Shown: positions 1 to 9,613, counted from the first letter of the stretch. The stretch is 64,000 nt of DNA from Shinisaurus crocodilurus (GCA_021292165.1 CM037888.1:26821041-26885040), one strand, 5' to 3'. Program-made: numbers and translations. Notes: generated from the sequence alone by a model not told the origin.

Positions 1-346
1 AAGCTATCCATGAGGACTGTGCATGGAGCTCCTCCTCACATTGCGGGTGCACCTCAGGGTGCATGGAGAACCCTTTACCAGGCTATACAAAGGTGTGGGT
101 TGGTGGGGAAGCATTTCTGCCATGAGCTGAGATAGCCCTGCACCTTCCACCATAATCCACAGCAGAAACATTTCCCTACTGTCTACTTGTTTGGATGGTG
201 TGGGCAAAGGCTATCCATGAGGACTGTGCATGGAGCTCCTCCTCACATTGCGGAGCTCCATGAGTGTACCTCAGGGTGCATGGAGAACCCTTTCCCAGGC
301 TATACAAATGTGTGGGTTGGTGGGGAAGCATTTCTCCCATGAGCAG
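1..346 (+). repeat. Partial tandem duplication, offset about 207 bp
   Basis: A block of about 130 bp beginning at base 1 recurs from about 208 to 346 with only a few differences, including about 10 extra bases near 254 in the second copy. The material between the copies (131-207) is not repeated after the second one. This is a segmental duplication rather than a satellite, since only two units are visible. The first copy may continue upstream of the window. Confidence 0.85.
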
Positions 347-635
347 CAGCTGGAGTGTTTGGCCACAACATCCAACGGTGTCAGGGATGGGTCCAGCCCA
401 CATGACCCTGCTGCAACCGTCTCGCATGTTCTTTCAACACATCCAGGGGCAAGGATCCTTGTTGTGAACCCTCTGAAGTCCAGTCTACATCACACAATTA
501 TTGTAAAGATTAACTGAAGAAATTCCGCAATGTGTTTTGAATGCTCCCAGCATTTCGGTTCGGTATTGTTATTATTGTAAATTTCCTCAGTGGAAGCAAG
601 TTGCCCTCTGGTTACAAGCTGAACTGTTCGCGAGG
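347..635. other. Unclassified sequence
   Basis: Nothing recognisable. A 95-codon open frame crosses 230-517, but it runs through the tandem duplication and has no composition or motif that suggests a protein. Confidence 0.5.
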
Positions 636-745
636 CTATTTATTTATTTCATTCCTACCCTTCTCCTCCAATTTCTCCACATCATGGAGCCCAGGTAGGT
701 TACATATTATTCAGTAAAACAACCCATCCGTTAAAACCAGTGTGG
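636..745 (-). mobile_element. Degraded LINE 3' end (L2-like)
   Basis: A TTTATTTATTT tail, then a pyrimidine-rich block and a 'GGTAGGTTACAT' segment, resemble the reverse complement of L2-type 3' ends seen elsewhere here (for example 40603-40992). It is heavily diverged, so the family call is tentative. Confidence 0.4.
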
Positions 746-754
746 GGGAGGGTG

Positions 755-950
755 GATGCAACCCTTGTGAAACTGGTCGGCATGCCTTTGTGCAGCAGTT
801 GCTGGGGAACATGGGTGGGAGGGTGCTGTTGCACTCACACCCTGCTTGTGGGTTTCCTGTGAGCAGCTGGTTGGCCACTGTGTGAACAAAATGCTGGACT
901 AGATGGACCCTTGGTCTGGTCCAGCATCAGGGCTCTTCATATGTTCTTAA
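755..950 (+). mobile_element. CR1-type LINE 3' end
   Basis: Shares 'CAGTTGCTGGGGAACATGGG', 'GGTGCTGTTGCACTC', 'CCTGCTTGTGGGTTTCC' and 'ATGCTGGACTAGATGGACCC' with the copy at 1165-1509, and ends in the same 'ATGTTCTTAA'. It is 5'-truncated and contains only 3' UTR, as expected for a retrotransposed CR1 fragment. Confidence 0.8.
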
Positions 951-1109
951 ATCTTAGTATTTTCAGCAGATTTGTTTGATGTATTGGGACAATTATATTT
1001 CCCACCTCAGGGGCTTTCCTGATCATGGCCCTTTCCCCCCTCATTTCCTTTGTATAGAATGAAGGTAAGTCCATACAACATATCATTCATACAAACAAGA
1101 CAATTAATT
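951..1109. other. Unclassified spacer between two CR1 ends
   Basis: No recognised feature. It leads into a (CA)n run at 1110-1129. Confidence 0.5.
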
Positions 1110-1129
1110 CACACACACACACACACACA
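1110..1129. repeat. (CA)n microsatellite
   Basis: About ten CA units, flanked by unique sequence. Confidence 0.9.
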
Positions 1130-1164
1130 AAATCCATTTCCCAAATGGTGGTTAGTCACATCAG

Positions 1165-1509
1165 TGTTTATTTCTTCACACAGCGCATAGTTTAACTATG
1201 GAATTCACTTCCACAAGCTGTATTGATGGCCACCAATTTGGAGGGCATTAAAAGGGGATTGGACAAATTTATGGAGAAGGTTATCAATGGCTACTAGTCC
1301 TGATGACTGTATGCTACCTCCAGGATCAGAGGCAGTATGCCTCTGTACATCAGTTGCTGGGGAACATGGGCAGGAGGGTGCTGTTGCACTCCTGTCCTGC
1401 TTGTGGGTTTCCCATGGGCAGCTGGTTGGCCACTGTTGTGAACAGAATGCTGGACTAGATGGACCCTTGGTCTGATCCAGCAGGGCTCTTTTTATGTTAT
1501 GTTCTTAAA
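1165..1509 (+). mobile_element. CR1-type LINE: end of ORF2 plus 3' UTR
   Basis: The first part (about 1165-1260) encodes the degenerate C-terminus of CR1 ORF2, in the pattern 'FFTQ.I.LWNSLPQAVL', followed by a stretch reading like 'W.GIKRGLDKFMEK'. The 3' UTR then matches 755-950. Frames are broken, so this is a dead copy. Two copies in the same orientation within 750 bp are independent 5'-truncated insertions or a duplication. Confidence 0.85.
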
Positions 1510-1584
1510 TGCACCACTGAGCCACCTCTATTTCAAGGAGTAAAACCTTTGTCAGCTTTTTTTATGTTAAAAAGACAGACAGAC

Positions 1585-1632
1585 ACAGAAAGAAAAGAAA
1601 GGAAAGGAAAGGAAAGGAAAGGAAAGGAAGTG
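1585..1632. repeat. (GGAAA)n microsatellite
   Basis: Purine-only run of GAAAG/GGAAA units on the plus strand. It gives rise to a spurious KERKGKERKGKE open frame. Confidence 0.9.
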
Positions 1633-2160
1633 TTGATGAAGGGGTGGGGGTTTTCTTTGGTTTGATTGGGGTGTTGTTGTTGTTTTGCTGTTTTGTTACC
1701 AGAGTCATCACAGTCTCCCTTTCCCTTGGCCCAATGGACCCCCCAAATGTAAAAATGTCCCCCCGCGTGACCTCAGAAGTCTAAACATACCTCCCCATTT
1801 CACTGAGGGCCTACCTCGAGCCCTCACACACACCAGCATATCACTCAGTTTGGTTCCTCAGCAGGGTCTTCACAGATGTATCTCCTCTAAGTTTCTACCA
1901 AGTGTGCCCTGCCAGCAGGCTGCAAAGCAAACATTTCATCCCATCTGCTCCACAGGGGATGGATCAGAGTCGGAGCCCTATCGATGCCATGTGCTTAACT
2001 GAGCTGCTGGAGATGTCCACCCCAACCCAACCCCTCCTATTTCTATCCTTTTCCTCTCTCCTGAAATGACTCCAAAATGATGGGTGTGTGGCATTCAAGG
2101 GTAGGGTGGGGGATGCTTTGGTTCTGAAGCATTGTAATTAAGCTCATCTACAGCTGGTGT
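1633..2160. other. Unclassified sequence
   Basis: A 105-codon open frame covers 1685-2002 but shows no family motif, no signal peptide and no splice context. I treat it as chance. No repeat family was recognised. Confidence 0.5.
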
Positions 2161-2222
2161 AATGAATCAAATAACAGAAAGATTTCTCACATGTCAAGGA
2201 CAGCTATCATTTATGCGTTTTC

Positions 2223-2244
2223 ATATATATATATATATATATAT
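2223..2244. repeat. (AT)n microsatellite
   Basis: Pure AT dinucleotide run. Confidence 0.9.
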
Positions 2245-2449
2245 CGTTGTTGTTCTCACACGACAGTTTCCTGCGCAAGCCCCATTACTTCTGCTACTTT
2301 TAACTACCATCCTGCACACTTGGGAGTCACATTTAAGGTCAGCCAGTATACATTAATCCTGCCTGAAGTAAAATTTTTACTCCTCACATTGGAAATGACA
2401 AGCTTGTAATGCCAGAACATGAAAAAAAAAAGTCATTCATTATTTATTA

Positions 2450-2474
2450 AGAGAGAGAGAGAGAGAGAGAGAGA
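2450..2474. repeat. (AG)n microsatellite
   Basis: About twelve AG units. Confidence 0.9.
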
Positions 2475-2699
2475 ATGTAGCTGCCTGCTTTTTTTTACAT
2501 TTCATATTGGTCCTCTGTGAAAACTCCAAAACTAAATAAAAATGTTTCTTCCTTTTCAGAAAACTGCATACTGTCCCAGTTTTCCAGGGACACTAGTGTT
2601 GCGTGGCAGATTTTTGTGTTTGGCTCTTCTCGTTGGTAATTTAATCACTTCCTATTCTGGTTTGGGGGGGGGGAGATATGGGATACATCTCCCCCAACT

Positions 2700-2749
2700 A
2701 TATATCCTCTCCAATAATTATATTATATATAATTATAAATATAATTAAT

Positions 2750-2778
<29 letters not shown>
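2700..2778. repeat. AT-rich tract with (AT)n run
   Basis: An imperfect TA-rich region ends in a pure AT run at about 2752-2776. Confidence 0.85.
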
Positions 2779-2781
<3 letters not shown>

Positions 2782-2884
2782 GAACACATGCCCAGTAGCT
2801 CTCCTTTCTTTGATGTAATGTCTTATCAAGATAGCAAATGTTTTTCTGGATATATTCTCAATTGTTGCTCTTATTCCCCCCCCC

Positions 2885-2970
2885 CCATATTTTATTGCAT
2901 TGTACATCGCTCAGAGTGGGCGGATGTCTGGCCAGATGGGTGATTCATAAATATAATAAATAAATAAATT
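2885..2970 (+). mobile_element. L2-like LINE 3' end
   Basis: 'TTTATTGCATTGTACATCGC', then 'CAGAGTGGGCGGATGTCTGG' and 'CCAGATGGGTGATTCATAAA', with a final TAAA-type tail. The 20-kb copy (19975-20110) shares the same 3' end, and a reversed one is at 57396-57485. Confidence 0.7.
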
Positions 2971-3062
2971 ATTCCTTAATATAACCAGATCCATTGTGAA
3001 ATTAAACAATCTAGTAACAGTTTGTTTTTTTAAAAAGGAAACAGTTACAGACAGTTTATTAA

Positions 3063-3175
3063 GGGGGCAATCCTATGAAGGTTTAGAAAGAAAAGGGGTC
3101 TACATCTGGGAGTTTTAGGCCTTGCTGGGAGTTTTAGGCCTTTTTTCTGTCAAAATTTGCATTGGATTGCACCCT
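3063..3175. mobile_element. Harbinger-like hairpin MITE
   Basis: Begins 'GGGGGCAATCCTATG' and ends 'CATTGGATTGCACCCT', an imperfect inverted repeat. The internal part has a 20-bp tandem repeat of the 'GGGAGTTTTAGGCCTT' type. The ends match the MITE at 6351-6476, which has a TTA target duplication. Confidence 0.6.
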
Positions 3176-3179
3176 AACA

Positions 3180-3267
3180 GGGTAATCTTAAGCATATTTA
3201 CTCAGATGTAAGTCCCACTGAATTCAGTGGGGCTCACTAACTAGTAAGTGTGTTTAGGATTGCAGCC
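3180..3267. mobile_element. Harbinger-like hairpin MITE (second, adjacent)
   Basis: 'GGGTAATCTTAAGCATATTTAC' at the left pairs imperfectly with 'GTAAGTGTGTTTAGGATTGC' at the right. The centre holds the self-complementary 'CCCACTGAATTCAGTGGGG'. It is almost end to end with the previous element. Confidence 0.6.
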
Positions 3268-3414
3268 AAAGACACCTTTTGTCAGAAGTCAGTTCTGGAC
3301 TTACTTCTGTTGGGAGAGGAGAATTAATATGATGTACTGTAGGCCAAGAAGAAGCTTAGTAACTATTGGAGAGGTCAGTGATCACAGAGTTATCCATAAT
3401 GTGGGAATACTTTC

Positions 3415-3533
3415 CTCTCCTGCTTGAGGGCTTCTTGAAGGCATCCAGTTAGCCACCTAGGGGAATTTGAAACAAGACCTTCGCCTTGATAGGCCTGTGG
3501 TCTCATCCACTGGAGCTTTTCTTATGTTCCTCT
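3415..3533 (+). mobile_element. Diverged CR1-type 3' end
   Basis: The order 'CCTGCTTGAGGGCTTC', 'CATCCAGTTAGCCAC', 'GGTCTCATCCACTGGAGC' and 'TTTTCTTATGTTCCT' follows the CR1 3' UTR at 1165-1509 with many substitutions, so this is an older copy. Confidence 0.6.
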
Positions 3534-4083
3534 GAGAAATGTCATAGGGTGTGTTGAAATATTGACTGGTTTCTACAATTTTCTTAAGATCTTCTAAATA
3601 CATAAATGCAGTTTCCATCTAGAAACAGTTCATTTTTTCCCCTCCCTACTCAGATACAGATTTACACATCACCAAAAATAAAGAGGACAAAGGGGGAGAG
3701 ATCTGGGCAAAATTTGCACATACTATTTTATAGGCATATATGCAAATTTATAAATAATTACTATAATTTAAATAGAAACACAGTATGTCTCACAATTGCA
3801 AGGAAGACTGTGACCAGGTAACCTGTGTGCCTGCACACCACAGTATGGTATCCAGGTGCTAAGTGTTGATGGGCAATTTTAAGATGCCTGCTCTCCCTTC
3901 TTATCTTTCAAGTGGGCTTTGGACTGGACAAATAGAGGACTGCCCACTCTAAAGTAGGACACATGACAGCCCTATACTCAAGAGAAATAATTTCCTCTAG
4001 TTCTTCTGAGGTAGCAGAGAGTATAACTTTGCTGCAGAACCTCCCTCTTCCCTGCACCCATGCCATTCTCTCTCTGGTGGAGA
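3534..4083. other. Unclassified AT-rich sequence
   Basis: No repeat family or gene recognised. Confidence 0.5.
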
Positions 4084-4640
4084 TTTTGGTAGCATTCAAA
4101 GATGTTTGGGTCTGGAACTGGGACGGGTAAGAATTTTGTTTCAGTTCATTTTTTATAATAATTTACCAAAAATTCATAAATGTCGTCATATTCAGGACAA
4201 AAAGAACTTGAGATTATTATTCTTTTTTAACGCAATCAAATGTTGGATTAAAACTGAAACAGGCAGATTCCTCCTTCCAGGGCCAGATCTTTGAGTTCTT
4301 TGCTCTTAAAAGTCTTGCTTTGAATCCCTGCATTCAACTATGTCCTTGGTGCTAAATTAGGGTTGCCACCTCTTTTTTTCTGATAGGCTCCTCGTCTTTA
4401 ATCACTACATGGCAGGCAGGTACAACACGGTCCTCTCCATGCTGGGAAAAGTTGCACTTATTGAATCTGGCCAGTGCAGATGGGTGAGAATTTCATTTTC
4501 GTCTGTTTTGATACAAGTTTACCAAAATTTGCAAATTTCTTCATGTTCGGGATGAAAAGAACCTGGGATTTATAACATTCAATTGTGGGAGAAATGAAAC
4601 TGACACATTCATCCAAATCTAGCCAGGATTCCCACAAGAA
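4084..4640 (+). mobile_element. TIR MITE, family 2 (long form)
   Basis: Two related modules, each reading 'GGTGAGAATTTNNTTT..CAGTTCATTTTTTATAA' then 'TTTACCAAAATTTGCAAAT' and ending near 'CAGATTCATCC', flank a core with 'TTAGGGTTGCCACCTC' and 'CACGGTCCTCTCCATGCTGGG'. The same structure recurs at 35175-36132, where TA duplications are visible, and reversed at 26349-26790. It has no coding capacity. Confidence 0.65.
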
Positions 4641-4785
4641 ATTGTTAACTGGACACTAGGTTCTCAATTGCAAAGCCTTTCTAGGGGTTGCAACTTGCAA
4701 GCTTCATGTAGGAAGGTACGTAGTCCATGAATGATAAAGAGAAAAATGTAGAAAAATATGTAGAATACTTGCAGAGCACTAGGGT

Positions 4786-4786
4786 G

Positions 4787-4830
<44 letters not shown>

Positions 4831-4831
4831 T
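4786..4831. repeat. (AGAT)n microsatellite
   Basis: About eleven perfect tetranucleotide units. Confidence 0.95.
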
Positions 4832-5049
4832 ACTTGCAAGGAGGTTTTGGGTTTTTTTAATATGGTGGGCAGAGCATTCAGAAATGGTATCCCCACCCCC
4901 ACCCCAGGCAAACTCCAGGGACGCCCCTCCCACAATGCCTTGCTCTGAGGAAGGACTACTGGACAATGCAGCTCTACAGAGAGTCCACCTGCCCACCCAC
5001 TGGAGAATGCATGTGATGTTAGCCATGCATCAGGTGTCACAACGGCCTC

Positions 5050-5118
5050 AATGCTGACCATAGTGTCTGGGCAGGTAAATACGGGAGGAGACGCTCCTTC
5101 AGATAAGCTGGCCCCAAG
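5050..5118 (-). mobile_element. Short L2-like fragment
   Basis: 'GGAGGAGACGCTCCTTCAG' followed by 'ATAAGCTGGCCCCAAGC' resembles the L2-associated segment also present in more decayed form near 60440-60480. Short and tentative. Confidence 0.35.
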
Positions 5119-5461
5119 CAGTCAGCAAGCCACCTGTCTTCCACAGCAGCAGCCATCAGCCACATGTCCAAGCTTACTAGCGCTACTGCCTTATTGATTC
5201 CACTCCCAATGTGGATATGTCAGAGGCGGGGCCGGCATCAGTGAGTCAATGGCCCTGCTGAGTTCAGGCACTTTGCCCAGAGCTCGGCTCAACGCTGTTG
5301 TCAGGTCAGACAAACAGCCCTCCAGTCTACTGGCTGCTGCTGTAGCACCAATTACAATGGGACGGGTGGCTGTAGTGGTGATGGCACTGGGCCATGCTGG
5401 GCCACACGGCTCTGGCTCTTGCCTCAGTATGCTGCGTGCTGGGACCAAGGTTGATGGCAAA
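5119..5461. other. Unclassified GC-richer segment
   Basis: Open frames of 89 codons (minus) and 72 codons (plus) overlap here, but neither has a recognisable domain. They are best explained by low stop-codon frequency in GC-richer sequence. Confidence 0.45.
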
Positions 5462-5790
5462 TCATGACCAGCACTTCTTTACGCAATGCACTATTAACTT
5501 ATGGAACTCACTGCGGCAAGTTGTGCTACAAGCCGCTAACAAATAGGAAATAGCTTTGAGAAAGAAAAGGGGGGGGGAAGGATTAAGCATATTCAGGGAG
5601 ACAAGTCTATCAATGGCTATGAGAACTGAATGGGACTCTTGGCTCAGAAGCAAAGTCTGGATAATAAATGTTGGAGACAATAAAAGGGGATGCATCAACC
5701 ATGCCACGCTTCCCAGAAGTATCTCACGGGCCACCATTGGAAAGAGGATGCTGGGACAGATGGACCTTTTTGTCTGATCCCTCAGAGTAA
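5462..5790 (+). mobile_element. CR1-type LINE 3' end (decayed)
   Basis: 'CACTTCTTTACGCAATGCAC', 'TTATGGAACTCACTGC' and a final 'CTGGGACAGATGGACC' correspond to the ORF2 C-terminus and 3' UTR of CR1. It is interrupted by a G-rich run near 5570 and an insertion-like stretch before the end. Confidence 0.65.
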
Positions 5791-5799
5791 TTCTTACCC

Positions 5800-6110
5800 C
5801 CCTCCCCTCCATTGGAACTACATTTTGAATGTAAAATTTATGTTTCGTTTTAAACTTGGCACTGTCTCTTCTGCTGTCTACACCTCATTGCACGCATTCA
5901 CAAGTGACACTTCCCAAACTATCATGTGTGCCTGATCAGCACTTGTGAAAATGCCCATAGTAGATGGATGCCTTTTTAAAGAATAGAATTTTAATGGCCT
6001 CTCCTCATCTCTCCTGTAAACACTAAATAAAGTTGTGGATCCTTTTGGGAAATCCTTCCCATTTTTTACATCTACTTTCTCCCATATGTTTTTACCCAAT
6101 CACTAAGATC
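5800..6110. other. Unclassified sequence
   Basis: No repeat or gene recognised. Confidence 0.45.
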
Positions 6111-6114
6111 ATCT

Positions 6115-6625
6115 TTGGAGGCTCACACAATGGTGTGATGGGCAGCTACCAAGGGAAAAAAAAAGCCGCCGCCCCTCTCTGGAATGCCCTTCCCAGGGAG
6201 ATCCACTTGATGTCTTCATTCAGTGTATACATTCAGATATACATTTAGATGTCAGGTCAATACCTTCCTCTTCCAGCAGGCATTTAACCTTTTAGCTGTT
6301 GCTTTGGTTATTAACTTTACTGATGGATCTTTCATATTTTTAATATTTTAGGGTGCAGTCCCATGGCTGTTTTAGACAGAAATAAGTCCCCCAGCATCCC
6401 ACAGCCAGCCATGCTGTCTGGGGAATGTTGGGAGTTGTAGGGCTTATTTCTGTCTAAGATACATAGGACTGCACCCTTAATGTTTTATTTTTTTTTTCTA
6501 TTTTCATAGTTGAATTTATGGCTTTGGTTGTTATTTTATTGTTGGGTGTTTGTTTGTTTTATGATTGTAAACCACCCTAAGGTCATCTGCCAATTGGGTG
6601 GTTTATAAATTTTGCAAATAAATAT
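6115..6625 (+). mobile_element. L2-type LINE 3' end, split by a MITE
   Basis: 'CCCCTCTCTGGAATGCCCTT' encodes the typical 'PLWNALPREI' of the L2 ORF2 C-terminus, followed by 'TTCCTCTTCCAGCAGGCATT' and a 3' UTR ending 'TGATTGTAAACCACC..GGTGGTTTATAAATT'. The element is interrupted at 6350 by a hairpin MITE (6351-6476) and resumes after it. Its tail has become a TTC microsatellite. Confidence 0.8.
6351..6476. mobile_element. 126-bp Harbinger-like MITE with TTA target duplication
   Basis: The left end reads 'GGGTGCAGTCC.ATG' and 'TTAGACAGAAATAAG' and is repeated inverted at the right end, giving terminal inverted repeats of nearly 40 bp with a few mismatches. TTA flanks both sides (6348-6350 and 6477-6479), as expected for PIF/Harbinger elements (TWA targets). 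The centre carries 'GGGAGTTGTAGGGC'. It interrupts the L2 at 6115-6625, so it is the younger insertion. Confidence 0.8.
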
Positions 6626-6684
6626 CTTCTTCTTCTTCTTCTTCTTCTTCTTCTTCTTCTTCTTCTTCTTCTTCTTCTTCTTCT
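6626..6684. repeat. (TTC)n microsatellite
   Basis: About twenty perfect TTC (GAA) units grown from the L2 tail. It produces spurious poly-K and poly-R open frames on the minus strand. Confidence 0.97.
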
Positions 6685-6808
6685 GTTCCAATATGGAAAA
6701 TAGAAAGTCAAACCTGACTTTGGGAAAGAGTGGGCAATCCATGTGAATAAATTGCATCTAAAAAGGTTGATGATGAACCCCATCTCCAAGAAGCAAGATC
6801 ACAGTTAT

Positions 6809-6810
<2 letters not shown>

Positions 6811-6857
<47 letters not shown>

Positions 6858-6863
6858 GCCGCC
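6811..6863. repeat. (CTG)n microsatellite with CCG tail
   Basis: Fifteen or so CTG units followed by CCGCCGCC. It underlies spurious poly-Cys and poly-Ala open frames on the two strands. Confidence 0.97.
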
Positions 6864-7059
6864 AAAGAATAAATCCATGGATGAGATTCTTGTTCTTTTC
6901 TTTTTCTTTCTTTCTTTTTTTTTCTCTCCTTCCTGTAAGGCTGTCCTAGTCGGAGAATCAGGAAGGCGAGATCAAATGCGCTCTGGAGTAAGGAAACAGA
7001 GAGAGCGCAAACTTTGCCCATTGCTCAGGGACAATGATGCTGGAAGATTAACCCACCCT

Positions 7060-7700
7060 CTCAATTAACACCTCACATGAAAATCCTAGCAAGGTCATGG
7101 GATCTGTGCCGCAGCTCGGTCAATCAACGGTTGCTTGCTTCCATACAAACCCAGATCGAATGCAGAATTAACACTGTTCCCCAAGCCCTCGCTCACAGGC
7201 TTGCCTCAAATTAAGCCCTTGCATAGAGGAGATATGAAAAGCATTTCTAATTAGGGTCTGAGGTTACCGGTTAAAATGCGGTCGAGCCGTCTCCCAGCCA
7301 TTCTTTGCCGTGTTTTTTTTTTCATATATCATTTTAATTAAACTCAGATACTATTTAATTCCTACCTGCATATATTTAGTGCTACTTGAATGCAGACCCG
7401 ATAAAGTATATTGCTGATCCCACTTAGCTGCCACAAGGACTTATTAAAGGGAGGGTGACAGTCTTCTAGATCTTCTATGGGTCTCCTTGCAATAATTACT
7501 TCCCCCCCCTCTATCAAATGAAAAGCATAATATCCCCCCCCCGCCCAGTAAATAGATTTTTTTTCCTTGTGAAACCTTGGCTTCACCACTCTCTTCACAA
7601 AATTATAATTAGAATGCCACGGTTGCCTGTCAATCGGCCTGTTAAAATTCATTTCACATACTTGTTACTTTCTTTAAAATCTCAGGCCTTTATAGAACTC
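7060..7700. promoter_or_regulatory. Candidate conserved non-coding block
   Basis: A repeat-free stretch with the texture of a developmental enhancer. It contains several TAATTA/TTAATTAA homeodomain-type cores (for example near 7250, 7335 and 7605), long runs of non-degenerate mixed-composition sequence, and no open frame of note apart from a 96-codon one that I judge chance. Short C- and T-runs interrupt it at 7312, 7502 and 7534. The call rests on composition only. Confidence 0.35.
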
Positions 7701-7797
7701 TCAGTATCAACACTCGAGATGCTCTCTTCCCTCCCACTTACCCCACACATGCAACCCCCACCCCCCCCCAGTGATTCATGGAAATATCATTCAGCTC

Positions 7798-7838
7798 TTT
7801 TGCATTAACCAAGAAAGATGTTCTTGGTTAATGCAAAA
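7798..7838. repeat. Perfect 18-bp inverted repeat with 5-nt loop
   Basis: 'TTTTGCATTAACCAAGAA' (7798-7815), a spacer AGATG, then its exact reverse complement (7821-7838). It is not part of any repeat family I recognise. It could form a stable RNA hairpin or DNA cruciform. Confidence 0.95.
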
Positions 7839-7839
7839 T

Positions 7840-8198
7840 GTCTTTGCCATTTTCTGATAATTTCTTAGGAATTGAAGTGGATTGCTGACTGGTTCCACTA
7901 GGATATGGTTAGCAACCTGGATCCTTAGCACCCATTTTTGATATCTTTGGTGATCTCTTTAAGCCTTGAAACCGTGCCTCCTGCATACAAAAGGCTAGTT
8001 TGGTAATTTCCAAATTATGTGCCAGGGTGGCAGGAGGATCGCAAGTCTGCCTCAAGAAATGAATTGAATGCATCAGTCTGCCCAAAGGCCTCCACCCACA
8101 GAGGAGTCTGCCTGCAGTATCTCTGCATGATCCATGGCTCTGGCCATGCCTCCTTCCTGTGGCTCAAGCAGAGGAGGACATGTTCTTACTTTGACACA
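7840..8198. other. Unclassified sequence
   Basis: No gene or repeat recognised between the palindrome and the hAT-like element. Confidence 0.45.
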
Positions 8199-8206
8199 TT
8201 CTAAAA

Positions 8207-8524
8207 CAGGGGTGGGCAATATCCAGCCCTCAGACTAATTTCAAAAGCCCTTGGCAAACAATCACTTCAGACATCTGGCAAGAGCAATCAGTCCCTCTCC
8301 CAGCAGCCCATTTAGGAGAGAGAGGGGGGGTGGCAGAAAGGGAGATAGAAGAAGAAAGAGAGGGAGAGAGATGGGGTGGCAGAAAGGGAGAGCAGGAGAA
8401 AGGAGGGGTGGCAGAAAGTAACAGAAAAGAGTTCTGGCCCCACCCAGTGCTGCTCACAGCCTATGAGAGATTAACCCTGAGGGAAAGAGGACCTCGACAG
8501 AAAACAAGGTTCCTGTCCCACATC
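8207..8524. mobile_element. hAT-like non-autonomous element
   Basis: Starts with the hAT-type terminus 'CAGGGGTGGGCAAT', shared with elements at 13045 and 38707. The bases before the start (TCTAAAA) reappear at 8525-8531, compatible with an approximate 8-bp target duplication, although the right terminus is badly degraded. The interior has GAGAGG/GGGTGGCAGAAAG repeats. Confidence 0.5.
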
Positions 8525-8534
8525 TAAAACTTTT

Positions 8535-8785
8535 GGGGCATAAGACTGAAACATTCCTCTCATGCCAACTCAAGGAGAAGAGTGTCCCATCTATCAGGAG
8601 TTTGGTAAAGAAAGGGCTGATTCTTCTCAGCCACAGCAAGTTTGAGTCTTCGCTCTTCTCCAAATTGTGCAACAGAGTTCTCCAATAAAAAAAATGCATA
8701 TTATAGGGAAGAGTGCACACAAAACTGCATATGTTAGTGAAAACAGAAAGGGAGCCGGTAGACTGAAGACTTTGACTCTGGGTGG
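8535..8785. other. Unclassified sequence
   Basis: Minus-strand open frames of 135 and 127 codons overlap here and continue into the SINE region to the right. I see no conserved motif in them. Confidence 0.45.
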
Positions 8786-8794
8786 ACTCCAAAT

Positions 8795-8848
8795 GGACCG
8801 CTGGTCCACATTGCCACAACCCTGTAAGGTAGGCCAGTAGTATCTCCA
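8795..8848 (-). mobile_element. MIR-like SINE fragment
   Basis: 'CCACAACCCTGTAAGGTAGG' followed by 'CCAGTAGTATCTCC' matches the conserved part of MIR-type SINEs in reverse. Confidence 0.45.
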
Positions 8849-8849
8849 T

Positions 8850-9010
8850 GGGAGGCCCCACACCTCAGTGCTAGAGCACACACTTCTCATGCAGAAGATC
8901 CGAGGTTCAATCCTGGTGTACCCAGTGAACAAATTCCAGCTAGCAGAATTGGAAAGAACCCCTCTCTGAAGCTCCATTTGCACTGCACAATAACGGACTC
9001 GGTGGACCAA
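8850..9010 (+). mobile_element. tRNA-headed SINE
   Basis: 'CTCAGTGCTAGAGCA' (A-box-like) and 'GAGGTTCAATCC' (B-box) form an internal pol III promoter about 35 bp apart. The following non-tRNA body is diverged. The same head is seen reversed at the right end of 29668-29938. Confidence 0.6.
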
Positions 9011-9039
9011 GGGTAGGCTGGCAGCTCCAATGTCAGCGG

Positions 9040-9577
9040 GGCTGTGTATCCGCTCCGGATTTCACTCCGAACATTAAAGGAGCTGTCCGTGGTGCAGAAC
9101 CCCACCCCCAAAATAGGTGTGCCTCAGGCTGTGGGTGACAGAAAAGTGTTGCTGGACTTGAATGGCTGCTCCAAATTCATTCACTGCCCCTTTCTCAGAT
9201 GGTGAAATGTGGGTGGCCATTTTTGTAATTTCTTTGGGACAGGGTGAGAAGTTTCCTGGGAGCAGGAGCCCTGGGAGCACCTTTTCCTTTAAAAAATAAA
9301 AAGCAATGTAGATTGTGCATGTGACCTTCCTATCCTCCCCGCAATTGCCACTGCTGAAATCCAATGGCACGGCAGCCAAAATGGGCTGGATTTTCCTTGT
9401 ACTAAGGGAGACGCAGTTTGCTGCCAAAATTCAGCAGCACAGCAGCAAAATGGAGGGAGACTATGGTTGCACGGTGGCTGTGGGTGGCAGGGTATGGTCC
9501 TCAGTGGTTCCAGGCAGGGGGTTGGCCCCCGGACCTCTTGAATTTGCCCATCCATGTTTTAAAAGGTAAACACACAC

Positions 9578-9578
<1 letters not shown>
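9040..9578. other. Unclassified sequence
   Basis: Overlapping open frames on both strands (up to about 117 codons), none with a recognisable domain. Confidence 0.4.

Positions 9579-9610
<32 letters not shown>
9579..9610. repeat. (CA)n microsatellite
   Basis: About sixteen CA units with a preceding imperfect CA stretch. Confidence 0.95.

Positions 9611-9613
<3 letters not shown>

Noticed and set aside
5191..5467. Open frames on both strands in GC-richer DNA
   Set aside because: No family resemblance. Overlapping frames on opposite strands point to low stop density.
6536..7021. Poly-K, poly-R, poly-C and poly-A proteins
   Set aside because: Products of TTC and CTG microsatellites in several frames.
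8454..9010. Overlapping 135- and 127-codon minus frames
   Set aside because: They extend through a tRNA-headed SINE and have no domain.
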